From Diaphorobacter ruginosibacter (GTDB lineage Bacteria > Pseudomonadota > Gammaproteobacteria > Burkholderiales > Burkholderiaceae_C), in contig NZ_CP060714.1 of the NCBI RefSeq assembly GCF_014395975.1, positions 124,001 through 188,000 on the forward strand: a DNA stretch of 64,000 nt. Reading direction: 5' to 3'. This document shows, piece after piece, positions 53,169 to 60,257 of the stretch. Within the stretch, counting starts at the first letter, position 1. Every line of letters starts with the position of its first letter. The translations under genes and the position numbers were made by a program. A model generated the notes under the pieces. That model made no database searches, was not told where the DNA came from, and worked only from the letters and a program-made list of their open reading frames with translations.

Positions 53169-53438
53169 ATGACGGAAGCTAAAAAATCCCTCAAGCGCAC
53201 CTTGATTGGCAAGGTGGTGAGCGACAAGCGTGAGAAGACCGTGACGGTGCTCGTTGAGCGCCGCGTGAAGCACCCGATCTACGACAAGATCGTGATCAAG
53301 TCGAGCAAGTACCACGCGCACGACGAAAAGGGTGAGTACAAGATGGGTGACACCATCGAGATCGAGGAAAGCCGTCCGCTCTCCAAGACCAAGAACTGGG
53401 TTGCTACGCGCCTGGTGCAAAAGGCTGCCCTGGTGTAA
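53169..53438 (+). CDS. rpsQ: 30S ribosomal protein S17
   Basis: S17 is a primary 16S rRNA-binding protein. The 89-aa product contains the typical LIGKVVSDKREKTVTVLVER and a VEESRPLSKTK-like segment (EIEESRPLSKTKNWV). In E. coli this gene ends the S10 operon and is followed by rplN of the spc operon; here a strong terminator and an unrelated peroxiredoxin gene follow, so the spc genes must lie elsewhere in the genome. Confidence 0.98.
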   Translation: MTEAKKSLKRTLIGKVVSDKREKTVTVLVERRVKHPIYDKIVIKSSKYHAHDEKGEYKMGDTIEIEESRPLSKTKNWVATRLVQKAALV

Positions 53439-53472
53439 GCCTTAAAGGCTGCTCCGGCTGCAAGGCCACGAG

Positions 53473-53505
53473 AAACGACCCACAATGTGGGTCGTTTTTC
53501 TTTTT
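53473..53505 (+). terminator. Intrinsic terminator of the ribosomal operon
   Basis: AAACGACCCAC and GTGGGTCGTTT form a perfect 11-bp stem with a 3-base loop, followed by TTTTTCTTTTT. It lies 34 bases after the rpsQ stop and is one of the strongest terminators of the window. Confidence 0.93.
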
Positions 53506-53606
53506 GGGCGGCGTTCCTTGGCGATTTTTTCTCCTCGTCCCTGCAGGGGAAGAGGCACGAATGCCGAAAGCCGCTGGTTTATTGATTTCAACAGGAGCAA
53601 CCAGTC

Positions 53607-54113
53607 ATGATCAAAGTAGGCGACACCCTTCCCGCAGCAACGCTGATGGAGTATTCCGAAGTTGAAGGCAATGGCTGCAGCCTCGGCCCGAACGCCGTGG
53701 ACGTGCAGAAGGCCAGCGCCGGCAAGACCATTGCCGTGTTCGCGGTGCCGGGCGCGTTCACGCCGACCTGCTCCGCCAAGCACGTGCCCGGTTACGTGGA
53801 AAAGGCCGCCGAACTGAAGGCCGCCGGCGTGGACGAAATCTGGTGCCTGTCCGTGAACGACGCGTTCGTGATGGGTGCCTGGGCACGTGACCAGAAGACC
53901 GACGGCAAGGTGCGCATGCTGGCTGACGGAGATGCCGCATTCGCCAAGGCCACGGGCCTGACGCTGGACCTCAACGGCAAGGGCCTGGGCCTGCGCAGCA
54001 ACCGCTACTCCATGCTGGTCAAGGACGGCAAGGTGGTCACGCTGAACGTGGAAGGCCCTGGCAAGTTCGAAGTGAGCGACGCCGGCACGATGCTGCAACA
54101 GGCTGCCGCTTGA
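53607..54113 (+). CDS. Peroxiredoxin (Prx5 type)
   Basis: A 168-aa thiol peroxidase that reduces hydrogen peroxide and organic hydroperoxides. The peroxidatic Cys55 lies in the motif PGAFTPTCSAKHVPGY, which is specific for the Prx5/hybrid peroxiredoxin group; Cys80 (EIWCLSV) could be involved in resolving. GAWARDQKTDGKVRMLADG and the C-terminal VEGPGKFEVSDAGTML fit the family. AGGAG precedes the ATG. It has its own terminator and is a single gene between the ribosomal operon and the LysR gene. Confidence 0.93.
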   Translation: MIKVGDTLPAATLMEYSEVEGNGCSLGPNAVDVQKASAGKTIAVFAVPGAFTPTCSAKHVPGYVEKAAELKAAGVDEIWCLSVNDAFVMGAWARDQKTDGKVRMLADGDAAFAKATGLTLDLNGKGLGLRSNRYSMLVKDGKVVTLNVEGPGKFEVSDAGTMLQQAAA

Positions 54114-54138
54114 TACCGATAGCTGCTTTCTGAGCGCG

Positions 54139-54170
54139 ACGGCCACGAGTTTTCGTGGCCGTTTTCGTTT
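54139..54170 (+). terminator. Intrinsic terminator after the peroxiredoxin gene
   Basis: ACGGCCACGA and TCGTGGCCGT form a perfect 10-bp stem around GTTT, followed by TTTCGTTT. It lies 25 bases after the stop and also separates the convergent LysR gene. Confidence 0.88.
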
Positions 54171-54188
54171 CCGGAGTGTCCGGGCCCA

Positions 54189-55085
54189 TCATGGGGCCGT
54201 GTCCGCGCGTGGTCGGTGCGTTGACGCAAGCCATGTGATCCAGTCGAAGAATTTCTGCATGGCCGGCTGCTCCAGTGTCTGTTCCCGGTAGACGAGGTAG
54301 TAGGCCAGTGTGGCCCGCAGCGGCGGCGCCTTGATCGCGATGAGACGGCGCGAGGCCAGCTCCGCCTCCACCAGCGAGCGCCGCACCAGCGCCACGCCGT
54401 GTCCGGCGACGGCGGCTTCGATGGTGGCGTTGGAGTCGACAAACACCACGCCCTGATTCGCGTCGAGTTCATGCATGCCGGCTGCCTGTGCCCAGAGTTG
54501 CCAGTCGTCGCGGCGGCTGTCATGCAGCAGCCGCTCGCTGGTGATATCGGCCTGCGCGGCCGAGCGCCTTGGCGCGATCAGGCGAGGGCCGCACACCGGG
54601 ATCAAGTCGTCGTCGAGCAGGAGCCGGGAGACAAGGCCCGGATAGCTGCCCAGTCCATGGCGCACGGCGAAGTGCACGCCCTCCCGCGCAAGATCGACCT
54701 TGCGGTGGGTGGTGCTCACATGCACGTCCACTTCGGGGGCGGTGCCGAGGAACTGCTGAAGTCTCGGCACCAGCCACTGTGCGGCGAAAGTCGGCGTGCA
54801 GCTCACGAGAATGACCTGGCGCGAGGCGGTGATCTTCGACGTGGCTCGATCCAGCACGCCCAGCGATTCCTGGCAGGCTGCGAAGTAGGTGCGCCCGGCC
54901 TCGGTGAGCGACAGCGCACGCGACCGTCGCTCGAACAGGGCACAACCGAGAAACTCCTCGAGCTTGTGAACCTGCTGGGTGACCGCGCCGGGCGTCACAT
55001 GCAGTTCCTCTGCTGCGAGCTTGACGCTGAGCAGGCGTGCCGTGGCTTCGAAGAAGCGGATGGATCCAAGCGGTGGAAGCTGCAT
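54189..55085 (-). CDS. LysR-family transcriptional regulator (GcvA-like)
   Basis: A 298-aa LysR regulator. The ATG at 55085 (MQLPPLGSIRFFEATARLLS) is the typical start; upstream in-frame residues are not conserved. The helix-turn-helix lies at about 18-37 (KLAAEELHVTPGAVTQQVHK), of the GcvA/AmpR-like subgroup, followed by the linker helix and the two-lobe effector domain with FAVRHGLGSYPGL and VFVDSNATIEAAVAGHGVAL. It is divergent from a DMT transporter gene, a common arrangement in which the regulator controls the exporter. The effector is unknown. Confidence 0.92.
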   Translation of the reverse strand: MQLPPLGSIRFFEATARLLSVKLAAEELHVTPGAVTQQVHKLEEFLGCALFERRSRALSLTEAGRTYFAACQESLGVLDRATSKITASRQVILVSCTPTFAAQWLVPRLQQFLGTAPEVDVHVSTTHRKVDLAREGVHFAVRHGLGSYPGLVSRLLLDDDLIPVCGPRLIAPRRSAAQADITSERLLHDSRRDDWQLWAQAAGMHELDANQGVVFVDSNATIEAAVAGHGVALVRRSLVEAELASRRLIAIKAPPLRATLAYYLVYREQTLEQPAMQKFFDWITWLASTHRPRADTAP

Positions 55086-55112
55086 TCTGGATTGAGCGTT
55101 GCTAAACGAGAG

Positions 55113-55132
55113 TTCAAAACAAATCGTTTGAA
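55113..55132. promoter_or_regulatory. Candidate LysR operator in the divergent promoter region
   Basis: TTCAAA and TTTGAA form a perfect 6-bp inverted repeat with an 8-base spacer, midway between the divergent LysR and DMT genes. Direct repeats of GCTAAAC lie nearby at 55101-55107 and 55176-55182. LysR regulators bind such dyads near their own promoter; specificity is inferred from position only. Confidence 0.45.
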
Positions 55133-55189
55133 TGGCGGGCGATGGAGCGCAAGAATCCGCCATCGATTCAACCATGCTAAACCTTCATC

Positions 55190-56116
55190 ATGCCGATCGC
55201 CAGCCTCGTCCGATTGCTCGTGCTCGCCGCACTCTGGGGCGGCAGCTTTCTTTTGCTGCGCATCACCGCACCGGTGCTGGGAGCGCTGCCGACGGCGTTC
55301 GGCCGCGTGCTGCTCGGTGCTGCGGGCCTGCTGGCCCTCGTGCTGGTCATGCGCATGCGGATCGCGTTCCAGGGGAAGCTGCCCGCGACGATGATGCTGG
55401 GAGTGATCAACTCCGGCATACCTTTCCTGATGTACGCGCTTGCGGCGCGCGTTCTCCCGGCCGGTTACAGCGCGATCCTGAACGCCACGACGCCTCTCAT
55501 GGGCGTGCTGATCGGTGCGCTGGCCTTTGGCGAACAGGCCACGCTGAGAAAGCTGGCCGGCGTGCTGGCGGGACTCGTGGGAGTGGGTGTGCTCATGGGC
55601 GGCGGGCCGCTCGGGATGAATGCTGCAACGGCGCTCGGCGTGGGATTCTGCCTGGTGGCCACCGGTTGCTATGGCCTGGCCGGGTTTCTCACCCAGCGCT
55701 GGATCGCCCGGCGCGGCGGCCTCGATAGCCGGCTGGTGGCCTTTGGCAGCCAGGTGGGCGCGGTGCTGGTGCTGCTGCCTTTCATCCTGATCGAGGCCAT
55801 ACGGCATCCCATCGATCTGCGAACCATCGATGCGCCGGTGTGGTTGGCATGGCTGATGCTCGGGCTGCTGTGCACTTCATGGGCCTATGTGCTGTACTTC
55901 CGGCTGATTGCGGACCTGGGGCCCCTCAAGGCATTGACCGTGACCTTCCTGATCCCGCTGTTCGGCGTGTTCTGGGGGTGGCTGGTGCTCGGCGAACCCG
56001 TGGGCCTGGCGCATGTGCTCGGCGGTGGCTTGATCGCACTCGCACTGAGGCTGGTGATGAGCCCGTCAGCGCCGACGCGCAAGGCCGGGGATCAATCGAT
56101 ATCGACCTTGAGGTAG
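55190..56116 (+). CDS. DMT-family (EamA) transporter
   Basis: A 308-aa membrane protein with ten predicted helices as two EamA repeats; the start MPIASLVRLLVLAALWGGSF includes the family's LWGGSF motif, and the second half has WLAWLMLGLLCTSWAYVLYF and VTFLIPLFGVFWGWLVLGE. Likely an exporter of amino acids or other small metabolites, probably controlled by the divergent LysR regulator. Its last 25 bases overlap the end of the convergent GNAT gene. Confidence 0.88.
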   Translation: MPIASLVRLLVLAALWGGSFLLLRITAPVLGALPTAFGRVLLGAAGLLALVLVMRMRIAFQGKLPATMMLGVINSGIPFLMYALAARVLPAGYSAILNATTPLMGVLIGALAFGEQATLRKLAGVLAGLVGVGVLMGGGPLGMNAATALGVGFCLVATGCYGLAGFLTQRWIARRGGLDSRLVAFGSQVGAVLVLLPFILIEAIRHPIDLRTIDAPVWLAWLMLGLLCTSWAYVLYFRLIADLGPLKALTVTFLIPLFGVFWGWLVLGEPVGLAHVLGGGLIALALRLVMSPSAPTRKAGDQSISTLR

Positions 56117-56595
56117 TGCGAGCCCGCGACCGGATTGTGATAGTACGGGGGGATTTCCTCGAAACCGAGATCCGCGTACAGGGCGCGCGCCGATTCCATG
56201 CCGTCGAGCGTGTCCAGCAGCACGCACGCGTAGCCGCAAAGGCGCGCCGCATCGAGCGTGCCCTCCGCCAGCAGGCGCCCGAGCCCGAAGCCGCGGAAGG
56301 CCTTGCGCACATACAGGCGCTTCATTTCGGCCGCATTGGTGTAGTCGACCGAATCCTGCGGCCTGAGCGCGCAGCAGCCCGCCAGATTGCCGTCCACATG
56401 GGCCAGCAGGATCTGGCCGCGCGGGGCGGCATACTCGCCCGGCAGCGTGGCCAGTTCCTCGTCGAAGTCCTGGAACGACAGATCCACGTCGAGCGTGGCC
56501 GCGTACTCGCGGAAGATTTCACGCACCTGCTCCATTTCGTGGGGCTGCGTGGGAGTGGTCAGAGAGATGGAATGCGATTGGTCGTCCACGGGCAA
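56092..56595 (-). CDS. GNAT-family N-acetyltransferase
   Basis: A 167-aa acetyl-CoA-dependent acetyltransferase. The acetyl-CoA-binding motif A is visible as MKRLYVRKAFRGFGLGRLLAEG (R-x-x-G-x-G/A region in RGFGLG, about residues 96-110), followed by ARLCGYACVLLDTLDGM and the late YHNPVAGSHYLKVDI. The substrate cannot be inferred. It is convergent with the DMT transporter, overlapping it by 25 bases, and lies 118 bases from the cytochrome b561 gene on the same strand. Confidence 0.87.
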   Translation of the reverse strand: MPVDDQSHSISLTTPTQPHEMEQVREIFREYAATLDVDLSFQDFDEELATLPGEYAAPRGQILLAHVDGNLAGCCALRPQDSVDYTNAAEMKRLYVRKAFRGFGLGRLLAEGTLDAARLCGYACVLLDTLDGMESARALYADLGFEEIPPYYHNPVAGSHYLKVDID

Positions 56596-56713
56596 TCAAG
56601 GGCAGGGAGCGGCCAGCGGCCGGACGTTGCATGCGATGCCACATCCGGCGCACCACGCCCGGTGCACAAAACGGCGATGACCCAGTGTAGTCGCATGGAC
56701 GCCCGATGCGATT

Positions 56714-57370
56714 TCAGAATGACCCTAAGGTGGAGACCCACCAGGCCACGCCCAGCGCGCAGGCCAGCAGCACCAGCGCATAGAGGCGCGTTGCGACGCT
56801 GTCGCGCGAGGAGCGGGTTTCGGGGGGCAGCAGCTTGTCTCCCGTGATCATCGGGCCCACCAGCTTCTTGCCGCGCAATGCATAGACGATGATGGCGAAC
56901 ACGTGCAGGGCCACCAGCGCGTAGATCAGGTACTGGCCGATGCTGGCATGCCACCAGGTGGCCGTGCTGACCCACTCGCCCGAGACGAAACGTGTGAGCG
57001 GCCCCGATACGGAGATCTCGTCGTCGCTCGCCAGCCCGCTGGCCACCTGCAGGCACAGCACGGCCAGCAGCGCGATCACCGACAGGGCGCCGAGCGGCGA
57101 ATGGCCCGTGGAGTGGTCCTTCCGCCCGCTGACATGGTCGGCGATCTGCGACGGTGTGTAGAACAGGCGGGCAAACCGCGACCAGTAGCCGCCCATGAGG
57201 CCCCAGACCAGCCGGAAGAGCAGCAGCGCCAGCGTGGCGTAGCCCAGTCGGAAATGCCAGTCCATGGCATTCATCTTGGCGCTCACCACCAGCGCGACGA
57301 CGCAGATCGCCAGAACCCAGTGAAACAGTCTCGTGGGTAGATCCCAGATGCGGACGGATGTGTTTTGCAT
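56714..57370 (-). CDS. Cytochrome b561-type membrane protein
   Basis: A 218-aa inner-membrane dihaem cytochrome b with four to five helices. The N-terminus VRIWDLPTRLFHWVL is the bacterial cytochrome b561/Ni-Fe hydrogenase b-type signature, with haem-ligand histidines in LFHWVL, WHFRLGYA, and in the later helices (WWHASIGQYLIYALVALHVF). It exchanges electrons between quinol and a periplasmic partner. The divergent gene encodes cytochrome c', a frequent neighbour and possible redox partner. The C-terminal part adds one extra helix. Confidence 0.9.
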   Translation of the reverse strand: MQNTSVRIWDLPTRLFHWVLAICVVALVVSAKMNAMDWHFRLGYATLALLLFRLVWGLMGGYWSRFARLFYTPSQIADHVSGRKDHSTGHSPLGALSVIALLAVLCLQVASGLASDDEISVSGPLTRFVSGEWVSTATWWHASIGQYLIYALVALHVFAIIVYALRGKKLVGPMITGDKLLPPETRSSRDSVATRLYALVLLACALGVAWWVSTLGSF

Positions 57371-57562
57371 GGCGTGAGGAGGTCAGGGTTGGAAATTAGG
57401 CACAACCAGCGTGCGTTTCAGGCTGCAAGCGTACACAATGATCAATGATAGGGGGCAACAGGGCCGGTGTGGGAGCCTGCATCGCGCCCGCGGCTTGATC
57501 TGGTCGGTGTGCCCGCTATTGCTTTCGCATTCCATTCCAATTCAGAAAAGAAAGGTCGCCCC

Positions 57563-58024
57563 ATGCAAATCAAAGCTCTCGCCACGGCCGTCGCACTCTC
57601 CGCCGGCGCGCTGCTGTCCCTGCCCGCGTCGGCACAGTTCGCCAAGCCCGAGGACGCCATCAAGTACCGCCAGGGTGCGCTCTTCGTGATGGGGCAGCAT
57701 TTCTCGCGCCTGGGCGCCATGGCACAGGGCAAGATTCCGTTCGACGCCAAGGCGGCCCAGGAAAACGCCGATATCGTGGCCCACATGGCCAAGCTGCCAT
57801 GGGCTGGTTTCGGCCCGGGCTCCGAAAAGGGCGCACCGACCAAGGCGAAGGAGGAGATCTGGCTGGAGCCCGAGAAGTTCAAGGAGCATGCCGACAAGCT
57901 GGTGGCCGAGTCGGCCAAGCTGGCAGCAGCCACCAAGACCGGTACGCTCGAAGGCATGAAGGCTGCCTTTGGCGCGACGGCCAACAGCTGCAAGTCCTGC
58001 CACGACGCCTACCGCAACAAGTAA
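57563..58024 (+). CDS. Cytochrome c' (class II c-type cytochrome)
   Basis: A 153-aa periplasmic protein: signal peptide of about 24 residues (LSLPASAQ) and a four-helix bundle ending with the haem-binding motif CKSCH (Cys143, Cys146, His147) followed by DAYRNK, the layout of class II cytochromes c. These bind nitric oxide and may protect against nitrosative stress. AAAGGTCG precedes the ATG. The divergent cytochrome b561 and the hmp/norR genes 5 kb downstream fit an NO-related function, but this is inference. Confidence 0.92.
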   Translation: MQIKALATAVALSAGALLSLPASAQFAKPEDAIKYRQGALFVMGQHFSRLGAMAQGKIPFDAKAAQENADIVAHMAKLPWAGFGPGSEKGAPTKAKEEIWLEPEKFKEHADKLVAESAKLAAATKTGTLEGMKAAFGATANSCKSCHDAYRNK

Positions 58025-58071
58025 CTCCTGCCCGGGAGCGTGAGCACGCTCCGACGGCGCAGGAATGGCAA

Positions 58072-58106
58072 AAGGGCCGGCTTCCTGGAGGAAGCCGGCC
58101 CTTCTT
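58072..58106. terminator. Bidirectional terminator between cytochrome c' and TlpA-like genes
   Basis: AAGGGCCGGCTTCC and GGAAGCCGGCCCTT form a perfect 14-bp stem around TGGA, followed by CTTC and preceded by AAAA on the other side. It lies between the convergent genes and can end transcription from both. Confidence 0.9.
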
Positions 58107-58138
58107 CAATTCGGAGCCTCACAATGAGGCGGGAGCCA

Positions 58139-58642
58139 TCAGGCCTGCGCCAGCAGCTTCTCGATCAGCTTGTGCAATTCGGCGAAATCGGGGGCGCCGA
58201 CATAGGTCTTCACGATCTGCCCCTGCTTGTTCACGATGAAGGTCGACGGCGTGAGCTGCACGTCGCCCCAGGCCTTGGCATTGGCGCCGGTGTTGTCGAT
58301 GGCCACCTTGAAGGGCAGCTTGCGCGACTCGGCGAAATTCACGACATAGGCTGGCGGGTCGTAGCTCATGGCGATGGCGAGGGTGTCGAAGCCCTTGTCC
58401 TTGAACTTCTCGTGCGTGGCGATGATTTCAGGCATTTCTGCCACGCAGGTGGTGCAGCTGGTGGCCCAGAAGTTGACCAGGGTGACCTTGCCCTTCATCT
58501 GCTCGGTGGTCTTGGTGGTGCCGTCGAGCAGCACGAAGGTCGACTGGGGTGCAGGCGATGTGCCGGTGCCGAGGAACACCCACGCACCCACACCCGCGAA
58601 TGCCACGACAACGGCGGTGGCGAGCCACTTCTTCAGATTCAT
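58139..58642 (-). CDS. TlpA-like thioredoxin family protein
   Basis: A 167-aa membrane-anchored periplasmic thioredoxin-fold protein. The start at 58642 gives MNLKKWLATAVVVAFAGVGA, an uncleaved anchor or signal peptide. The domain (about 35-165) contains VNFWATSCTTCVAEMPE, where Cys63 and Cys66 form the CxxC active site. The sequence CTTC differs from the CxPC or CGPC of most TlpA/ResA proteins, which would change its redox potential. Other family features are the cis-proline segment TPSTFIVNKQG. Likely a thiol-disulfide oxidoreductase for cytochrome or envelope proteins. Confidence 0.9.
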   Translation of the reverse strand: MNLKKWLATAVVVAFAGVGAWVFLGTGTSPAPQSTFVLLDGTTKTTEQMKGKVTLVNFWATSCTTCVAEMPEIIATHEKFKDKGFDTLAIAMSYDPPAYVVNFAESRKLPFKVAIDNTGANAKAWGDVQLTPSTFIVNKQGQIVKTYVGAPDFAELHKLIEKLLAQA

Positions 58643-58761
58643 TTCATGCTTCCTGCTGAGCCGCCATTGTGCCGCAAGCGGGCTCTGGCCTGCGTTGGAG
58701 CCGCCCATGCGGCAAAAGTTCACGCCGGGAGGCTTCAAGGCCGCTCCCCGATAATGGCGCA

Positions 58762-59334
58762 ATGCAGAAAAACACGGTGTTCGAGAGGCTTTCTTCCCTG
58801 GCGGCGGCGATGACGGCCGTCCTGCTGCTGTCCGCCTGCAGCCCGGCCTACAACTGGCGCAACGTGCCGGTGGAGAAGGCGCACCTGACCGTGTCCCTGC
58901 CCTGCAAGCCCGACCAGGGCGAGCGCAGCGTGGACATGGGGCCCGGCAAGGTCGATATCGGCATGATCGGATGCGAGGCCCATGGCAGGCTGTTTGCGCT
59001 GTCCTACATGGAGATCAAGGACCCCGCGAAGATTGCGCCCACCCTGGCCCTCTGGCATGACGCGGTACGCTCCCAGCTGCAGTTGCCTCCCGTGGTGCCC
59101 GGGACGGCGCCCTCGGAGCAGCCCTTCGTGCGCAAGGGCGCGCTCAATCTGCCGCAATCGGTGCGCATGAAGGAGGAGGGCAGGGCGCCCGATGGCCGCA
59201 AGCTGCAGGTCGATGCCGTCTGGTTTGCCCGCATCAACGGGCCGGTGATCCAGCTCGTGCATGCGGTGGTGCATGCAGACAAGCGCAATGATGCCCTGGC
59301 CGACAGCTTCCTGGAGTCCATCACGCTGCAGTAG
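58762..59334 (+). CDS. Putative lipoprotein of unknown function
   Basis: A 190-aa protein with a lipoprotein signal: MQKNTVFERLSSLAAAMTAV then LLLSAC, giving the lipidated cysteine near residue 25. The mature part is about 165 residues with the patterns WRNVPVEKAHLTVSLPCKPD and GRLFALSYMEIKDPAKIAPT, plus a C-terminal WFARINGPVIQLVHAVVHAD. I cannot assign a family; the layout resembles short periplasmic lipoproteins of unknown role. It is divergent from the TlpA-like gene. The start at 58762 was chosen over a longer in-frame frame beginning 93 bases earlier because it gives the signal peptide. Confidence 0.7.
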   Translation: MQKNTVFERLSSLAAAMTAVLLLSACSPAYNWRNVPVEKAHLTVSLPCKPDQGERSVDMGPGKVDIGMIGCEAHGRLFALSYMEIKDPAKIAPTLALWHDAVRSQLQLPPVVPGTAPSEQPFVRKGALNLPQSVRMKEEGRAPDGRKLQVDAVWFARINGPVIQLVHAVVHADKRNDALADSFLESITLQ

Positions 59335-59469
59335 CGCGGGGCCTCTTGCAAGCTCCATGAAAACCCCAGGCTTCCAGGGAAGGGGCATGGCGCGGCGCCG
59401 GCCATTTTCCCGCGCGCACCATCGGCTGACTGGCCTGACGCCATAATGTGATCCATATTCCCTTCCGCC

Positions 59470-59922
59470 ATGAACACGCACATCCTCATCATTGCCCATG
59501 CACCCCTGGCCGGCGCGCTGCGCGAATGCGCACTGCACGTGTTCCCCGAATGCCGGGATGAGGTGCTGGCACTCGATGTTCCGGCCGACGAGCCGCCCGA
59601 GGCCACCCAGGCCGCCGCGCAGGCTCTGCTCGACCAGCAGCCCGGACAGGTGCTGCTGATCACCGACGTGTTCGGCGCGACCCCCTGCAATGTGGCGCAG
59701 CGCATCGCGGACGGAACACGCTCGCGGCTGCTGTGCGGCGCGAACCTGCCCATGTTGCTGCGGGCGGTGTGCTATCGGCGGGAGGAACTGGAGTCGTTGA
59801 TGTCGCGCGCCCTGGTCGGAGGAACGCAGGGCGTGATGCAGGTGGCACCGACGGCACCTCAAAATCAGATTCGAATGACCTGTTCATCTCATGATCAAGA
59901 AAAAAATCATCATCAGCAATAA
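59470..59922 (+). CDS. PTS EIIA component, mannose (Man) family
   Basis: A 150-aa PTS protein of the EIIA-Man fold, accepting phosphate from HPr on His10 (IIAHAPLAGALRE). In betaproteobacteria such EIIA proteins usually stand alone without EIIB/EIIC, acting as regulators rather than sugar transporters; here too no permease follows. The C-terminal 20 residues, ending HDQEKNHHQQ, are polar and overlap the ptsH gene by 32 bases, an unusually long overlap. It is the first gene of the EIIA-HPr-EI operon. Confidence 0.88.
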   Translation: MNTHILIIAHAPLAGALRECALHVFPECRDEVLALDVPADEPPEATQAAAQALLDQQPGQVLLITDVFGATPCNVAQRIADGTRSRLLCGANLPMLLRAVCYRREELESLMSRALVGGTQGVMQVAPTAPQNQIRMTCSSHDQEKNHHQQ

Positions 59923-60160
59923 GCTGGGACTGCATGCACGCGCATCCGCGAAGTTGACCAAGCTGGCCGGCAGCTGCCCTTGCGATGTGTGGATCACGCG
60001 TGGCGAACGCCGGGTGAACGCCAAGAGCATCATGGGCGTCATGATGCTCGCGGCAGGCATCGGCACCGAGATCGAGCTGGAGACCGATGGCGAGCAGGAA
60101 GAGCAGTCGATGGAGGCGCTGGTCGCCCTGATCGACGGCAAGTTTGGCGAGGGAGAGTGA
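59891..60160 (+). CDS. ptsH: Phosphocarrier protein HPr
   Basis: HPr relays phosphate from EI to EIIA. The 89-aa product has the active-site His15 in KLGLHARASAKL and Ser46 in NAKSIMGVMML, the latter being the site phosphorylated by HPr kinase in bacteria that have one. It starts 32 bases before the end of the EIIA gene, in another frame, and is followed by ptsI after 97 bases. No sugar-specific permease is in the operon. Confidence 0.95.
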   Translation: MIKKKIIISNKLGLHARASAKLTKLAGSCPCDVWITRGERRVNAKSIMGVMMLAAGIGTEIELETDGEQEEQSMEALVALIDGKFGEGE

Positions 60161-60257
60161 CGGTCTGCACGCACGCGGACGCGCCATTCGATTGAAGAAA
60201 TGATGCTGCAGAGGGCCGCGCAGGTGCGGCGATGCAGAGAACGGAGACTCGACGACC

